Origin: Carallia brachiata
Lineage: Eukaryota > Streptophyta > Magnoliopsida > Malpighiales > Rhizophoraceae
Length of the DNA stretch: 64,000 bases
NCBI GenBank assembly: GCA_021464245.1
Contig: JADCRB010000013.1
Span: 8,778,895 to 8,842,894, forward strand
Reading direction: 5' to 3'
Made by a program: the position numbers and the translations under genes. How positions within the stretch are numbered: the stretch's first letter is position 1; every line of letters begins with the position of its first letter. Shown here piece after piece: positions 60,270 to 64,000 of the stretch. A model generated the notes under the pieces. It saw only the letters and a program-made list of their open reading frames with translations. It was not told the origin of the DNA and did not search any database.

Positions 60270-60953
60270 ATACGGCCCAATATATCTGACAAGTCGCACT
60301 ATATGTCAATCCAAATTGAAAATTATTGCTATTATATAATTAATGACTTAATTAATTTTTAATAGACCACAAAATAAAGATGTCATCAAAGTATAAACTA
60401 GTTACCACTAAACTTTCAAATTTATGGTGAGATTTAAAGTTTAAGCGTTATATTTCAGTTATAAAAAATGTCTCATTTTGGTAATTATACCACTAAAAGA
60501 AATTTCAAAAAAAAAAGATAAATGAAGAAAAATTTTCATAAAAATATATGAAAATAAAAAATTAATTATATATTTTTCTAAATTAAAAAAAAGTGTAAAG
60601 GAATTTATGTTTTTGAAAACAAAAAAAATAAAGAAAAATTCAGAATTTTGATTTCTAAAAAAATAAAAACAGAAATTCTCAATTTTTCTTTTTTTTTTTT
60701 TTTGTTTTTAGAAACTGAAGTTCTAAATTTTTATTTTCTTATTTTTAGAAACTGAAATTCTTTTTAGTTTTTTTTTTTAAATTTGGGAAAAATATATAGT
60801 TATTTTTTATTTTCATATATTTTTCTAAATTTTTTTAATTTTTTGAATAAAAAAACAGCTGTCGCAGCTGCAACCGGAGCTGAATATGCAATATCCCGAT
60901 CCGGAGAGAGAACGGGGAAATTCCATACGGCCCAATATATCTGACAAGTCGCA
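60270..60953. repeat. Exact 29-bp direct repeats flanking about 625 bp
   Basis: The unit ATACGGCCCAATATATCTGA and its next nine bases occurs at 60270-60298 and 60925-60953. Between them lies AT-rich DNA with the foldback at 60525-60840 and a GC-richer end (60860-60920, CAGCTGTCGCAGCTG). Confidence 0.85.
60525..60840. repeat. Foldback sequence, about 50-bp arms
   Basis: The left arm contains AAAATATATGAAAATAAAAA and the right arm its inverse, TTTTTATTTTCATATATTTT. Nested inside are inverse copies of AGAAATTC/GAATTTCT words. It may be a MITE or a simple AT-rich palindrome. Confidence 0.6.
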
Positions 60954-62198
60954 TTTTTTTATTTAATATTCAATTCACAGTTACAAACGAGAACAAAGAA
61001 GAAGAAAGGACTCTTATTTTATTGAAATTTTTATCTAAATTTTCATTATTATAACGCTGATACGAGTAATAGAGATTCGTTATCGCTTAATTAGGGGTCT
61101 CGAGTTCGAATTTTTAAAAATATAGTCACGTTAAATACTCACTAAGAGACATTTACTTTCCTTTAGGGTCCTACTCGGTCTAAATTAGTTAGTTCATTAG
61201 ATTAAATACTAAGCGATTTTAGACACAAAAAAAATCTCATCACCATTAGTAGTAGGGCAAATTAAAATTAAAAAAATAATATTAATTATCTTGTACAATA
61301 AATATTACAAATGTTTTATCTATCATATAAATTTTAAATACTCTTTTTATTGTTACATAATTATATTTTTTGTCAAATATAGTCATAAAACCATAAATTA
61401 TAATATTTATTGTAAAAAAATCTTTTCACTTATAAATTATAAAATAAATTCTAATAACAAAAAAAAAAAAAAGAAAGAAAGGAAATGGGATTTACGTTAG
61501 TTAGAAAGATGCAATGGGCTAGTGGGCGTCCTTTGTCAATCAATAACTCATCTCATAAGCAGACAAAACCCATACTGTCAAGCAAACGTAAGCCACCACC
61601 ACCGCAATTGTCAACTAGACAACTACTTGTCCGCTGGCACAAGGATGACACACATCCTTAGAAGATTTGTTTATTATTTTTTAATTTTTAAATTTATAAA
61701 ATATTAAATATAGTCAATTTTAATATTTTACTGTCTAAATGAAATATAAATAAAATATGATTTAATAATTTTTTTAATAAAATGAAAAAAAAAAATAATT
61801 GTAATAATTTTTAAATTGAATATATTATTTTTTGATATTTTATAATCTAATGGTCGGCGGGCCGGGGTATGGATAAGAGAGAATAAGCGATAGAGATTTG
61901 TAGAAAGACAAAAAAAAAACTGGTTCTTGCATTCATTGAATGGGCAACCGAACAGAACAGCTGATGCTCAGTTTTTAATGATAGAACTTCTATATTTCTT
62001 CTGTCTGTCCTTTTACCCACACCTTCTTCTGGGGAAGGAGGTCAACTGGTGAAGTGAACTGATCAATTGTGTTTGTGTTTGTATTTGTTGGGGATAATTT
62101 AAAGACACCCACATCCCCTTTTGTCTCCAAAAACACAAAGTCGTCTTCTTTCTTTCTTTCTTTTTTGGTTTTTTTGTGGGTATGTTTTTGAGATCGTG

Positions 62199-62223
62199 AA
62201 CAAGAAGAAGAAGAAGAAGAAGA
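62199..62223 (+). promoter_or_regulatory. GAA-repeat leader of the last gene
   Basis: An (AGA)n purine tract directly precedes the ATG at 62224. A CTTT repeat (62146-62162) lies further upstream. Such tracts are common in plant 5' leaders. Confidence 0.5.
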
Positions 62224-63069
62224 ATGGTGGGCATCTTCTCAAGATTTTCTGCTGGCAGAGCTGGTGGTCATAGACGAACCCAGAGTGCCCTTGTAACAAC
62301 TCCTCCCTTTCCTTTTATCTAGTTTGTCCTTGTTTTTCTTATTCTATGAATTTTTGCTTGCAGAAATGTGCATACTATGTAAATAAATGTATTTTTGTTA
62401 GCTTTTCTTCTCCCTTTTTGTGATTAGTAATTACTATCTGTCTTTCTGGTAGCTACCATGTTTTGATCTACGTAATCTTTGCTTCTAATTTGTCCTGAAT
62501 TCCTTGTTTCTTGCTTTGGTAATTTGGAAATATTTGTTCTTTTCTGCTTGAGATGACTCCGTTTAGCTTCTTGCTCTTGGACTTTTTTATTATTTTTTTC
62601 CTTTATTTGTTCGTTATGATTTTGTCAGTTGCACTTGGATTGGTGTATAGATAAGCCAAAGAGAATTCCCTTTATTTATCTCATTTGAGGTTTGAGGTTT
62701 CCCTTCCCCTTCCCTTTTTGATGGTTAGGTTCCATCATTTCCATCCAAATTAGGGACCCTCTTTTTTCTTGTTCATGTGGCAGTGTTTGTTCTTTGCTTT
62801 TTGATGGTTCTCTATTCGTTTAGATGATTTTCCGGACTCGTGTTTTTCTGTAGAATAAGTTGATTGTATGATGAGTAGCTTCGTGAATGCAGGATGAGAG
62901 GGAAGTATTGCCCCCAAATGCTGATGTTGCTGGGTCTGCCGCTGCTGCTGCTCCTACTCCTCATGGAATTGAAGTAGCGGTTGAGTTTAAGCCTGTTGAG
63001 CACCCAATTGAGCCTCTTGACAATGATCAGCCAATTCAGTGCCCATTGCCTGAACCTTCAATTCTAAAT
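62224..63069 (+). CDS. Conserved plant protein of unknown function, first two exons
   Basis: Exons 62224-62292 and 62893-63069 join in phase 0 and encode 82 residues starting MVGIFSRFSAGRAGGHRRTQ. An Ala-rich linker follows (AGSAAAAAPTPHG), then GIEVAVEFKPVEHPIEPLDN and DQPIQCPLPEPSILN. The second exon ends at a GT donor, so the gene continues; I see no third exon before 64000. From memory this start and the PLPEPSILN block mark a small family conserved in land plants with no known function, sometimes given a misleading CFTR label. The N-terminal Gly/Ser/Arg region is basic. No membrane segment or known catalytic motif is present in this part. The open extension past 63069 in the same frame is intron. 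Confidence 0.8.
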
Positions 63070-64000
63070 GTAAGCTATATTCTTATTTCTGGTTCAGTGT
63101 TGATTGAATGAGTTGTCGGTGTCAGGATTTTTGTGCGGTCGTTTGACTTGAATTTGAACGAGATTTATTTTGCTTAATCATAGTGGCTTAAAGCAAGCTT
63201 TGCCGTCTTATTTGCGATGAAATCGAAGGGCACCTGCCCTCCCTCTCTGGTTGTCATTGGCTTTCTTGTTCAGCGTGGTCTCATGGAGAAGACCGGATAA
63301 CTTAAATGAGAATTAGGATTATTCAAAAGACTTGTATCTTAAAGGAATTCAAAAATTGCGACGGGGTTTGAATGAAACTTCACAACCATTTTTGCAGTTC
63401 TGGAATTCAGATCTCTCCTTGCTTGTCTGTAATGTATGAAATATGTGTTGGCATATGACATTCTTATGATGTCTTGATTGTCATAAGAATAGCCACATCA
63501 GGGACTTTAGGTGTCAGGGAGTCTGCATTAGTAATTGTTCTGGGTAATTTTATCCTATTGACTCCCATGCACATTCCTTAGCATATTAATTCAGATTTAG
63601 GGAAAAAAAATTTCACTACTCTGTTCCTTTCTCTCCCTCTAAACCTTCCGCAACTCTTACCTAATTGATGGTTTCCGTGGGACATTCACATACTGTACCC
63701 ATGTTGTTTTTAGATTCAAAATATGGAAACTAGAAATTGTGAAAGAAATATTTTTTTAGCAAGTTGTAGTCTTTTCTGGGACACATTCAAATTACTTAAC
63801 CTTTTTTAATCAATTTGACTCAATTGTTAATGAGAGGAACTACTGTTGGATCTTGATCTGGAATTTCAGTAAGGTAATACGACAATTAACTTCAATAGGA
63901 GACGTAGTAATTCTGATGATTTAGCCTGGACTATGGATGCTTGTTGAAACTGTCTGCATAAGGATGCAATAGCATGAGATTGATTGGTTCTACAACTCAA
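63070..64000 (+). other. Intron of the last gene, running off the window
   Basis: No exon is recognised. Sequence composition is that of a plant intron (T-rich). Confidence 0.45.

Larger units (their letters stand above)
59141..62198. other. AT-rich spacer
   Basis: I see no gene. A frame at 59240-59533 has no recognisable content. Within this spacer lie a 29-bp direct repeat and a foldback sequence (separate entries). Confidence 0.5.

Noticed and set aside
61085..61115. tRNA-like B-box (GAGTTCGAATTT), also GGGTTCGAATTC near 23619
   Set aside because: No A-box or cloverleaf at the right spacing; at most a decayed SINE trace.
62812..63003. Minus-strand frame over exon 2 of the 62.2-kb gene
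   Set aside because: It is the complement of a real exon with correct splice borders.
1..64000. CRISPR arrays, operons, bacterial elements
   Set aside because: Intron-bearing plant genes throughout; tandem repeats present lack unique spacers of even length.

Overview
This window is nuclear DNA from a flowering plant, most likely a eudicot. The genes are split by AT-rich GT-AG introns, intergenic DNA is very AT-rich, and relics of plant LINEs, MITE-like hairpins and Helitron-like elements fill the gaps. The proteins I recognise are plant families: SCAMP, UPM1, class III-type RNase T2 and mitochondrial OXA2. I cannot name the species from sequence alone.

Layout. (1) 1-7 kb: most of a secretory carrier-associated membrane protein (SCAMP) gene on the minus strand; its last exon(s) lie left of the window. 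(2) 7-14.4 kb: transposon-rich spacer with a LINE reverse transcriptase relic that itself carries a hairpin MITE. (3) 14.6-16.7 kb: an intact five-exon UPM1 gene (uroporphyrinogen III C-methyltransferase, sirohaem branch). (4) 17-45.6 kb: a locally amplified block around RNase T2 genes on the minus strand. It holds one apparently intact two-exon gene (35.5-36.4 kb), one decayed copy (20.8-21.8 kb) and one exon-1 stub (17.1-17.3 kb), inside three partly overlapping repeat units. The units share long stretches, but each carries private transposon insertions, several with a matching empty site in the sister copy. (5) 31.5-32.65 kb: an unprocessed duplicate of an intron-exon-intron piece of the OXA2 gene that lies 18.6 kb away. 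(6) 45.6-48.5 kb: four Helitron-like elements, two in each orientation, directly upstream of OXA2. (7) 48.7-58.1 kb: a 14-exon gene for a YidC/OXA/ALB3 insertase followed by TPR repeats (plant mitochondrial OXA2 type). Its reading frame appears broken in exons 9 and 10, between the insertase and TPR parts. (8) 62.2-64 kb: the first two exons of a conserved plant gene of unknown function, running off the right edge.

The genes do not form one pathway. The housekeeping genes (membrane trafficking, sirohaem synthesis, mitochondrial membrane insertion) flank a fast-changing RNase T2 cluster. The main biological interest is the birth-and-death history of that cluster, the OXA2 exon copy inside it, and the apparent break in OXA2 itself. 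Coordinates of exons were worked out by hand from splice sites and reading phase; repeat boundaries are approximate to about 5-20 bp unless stated.
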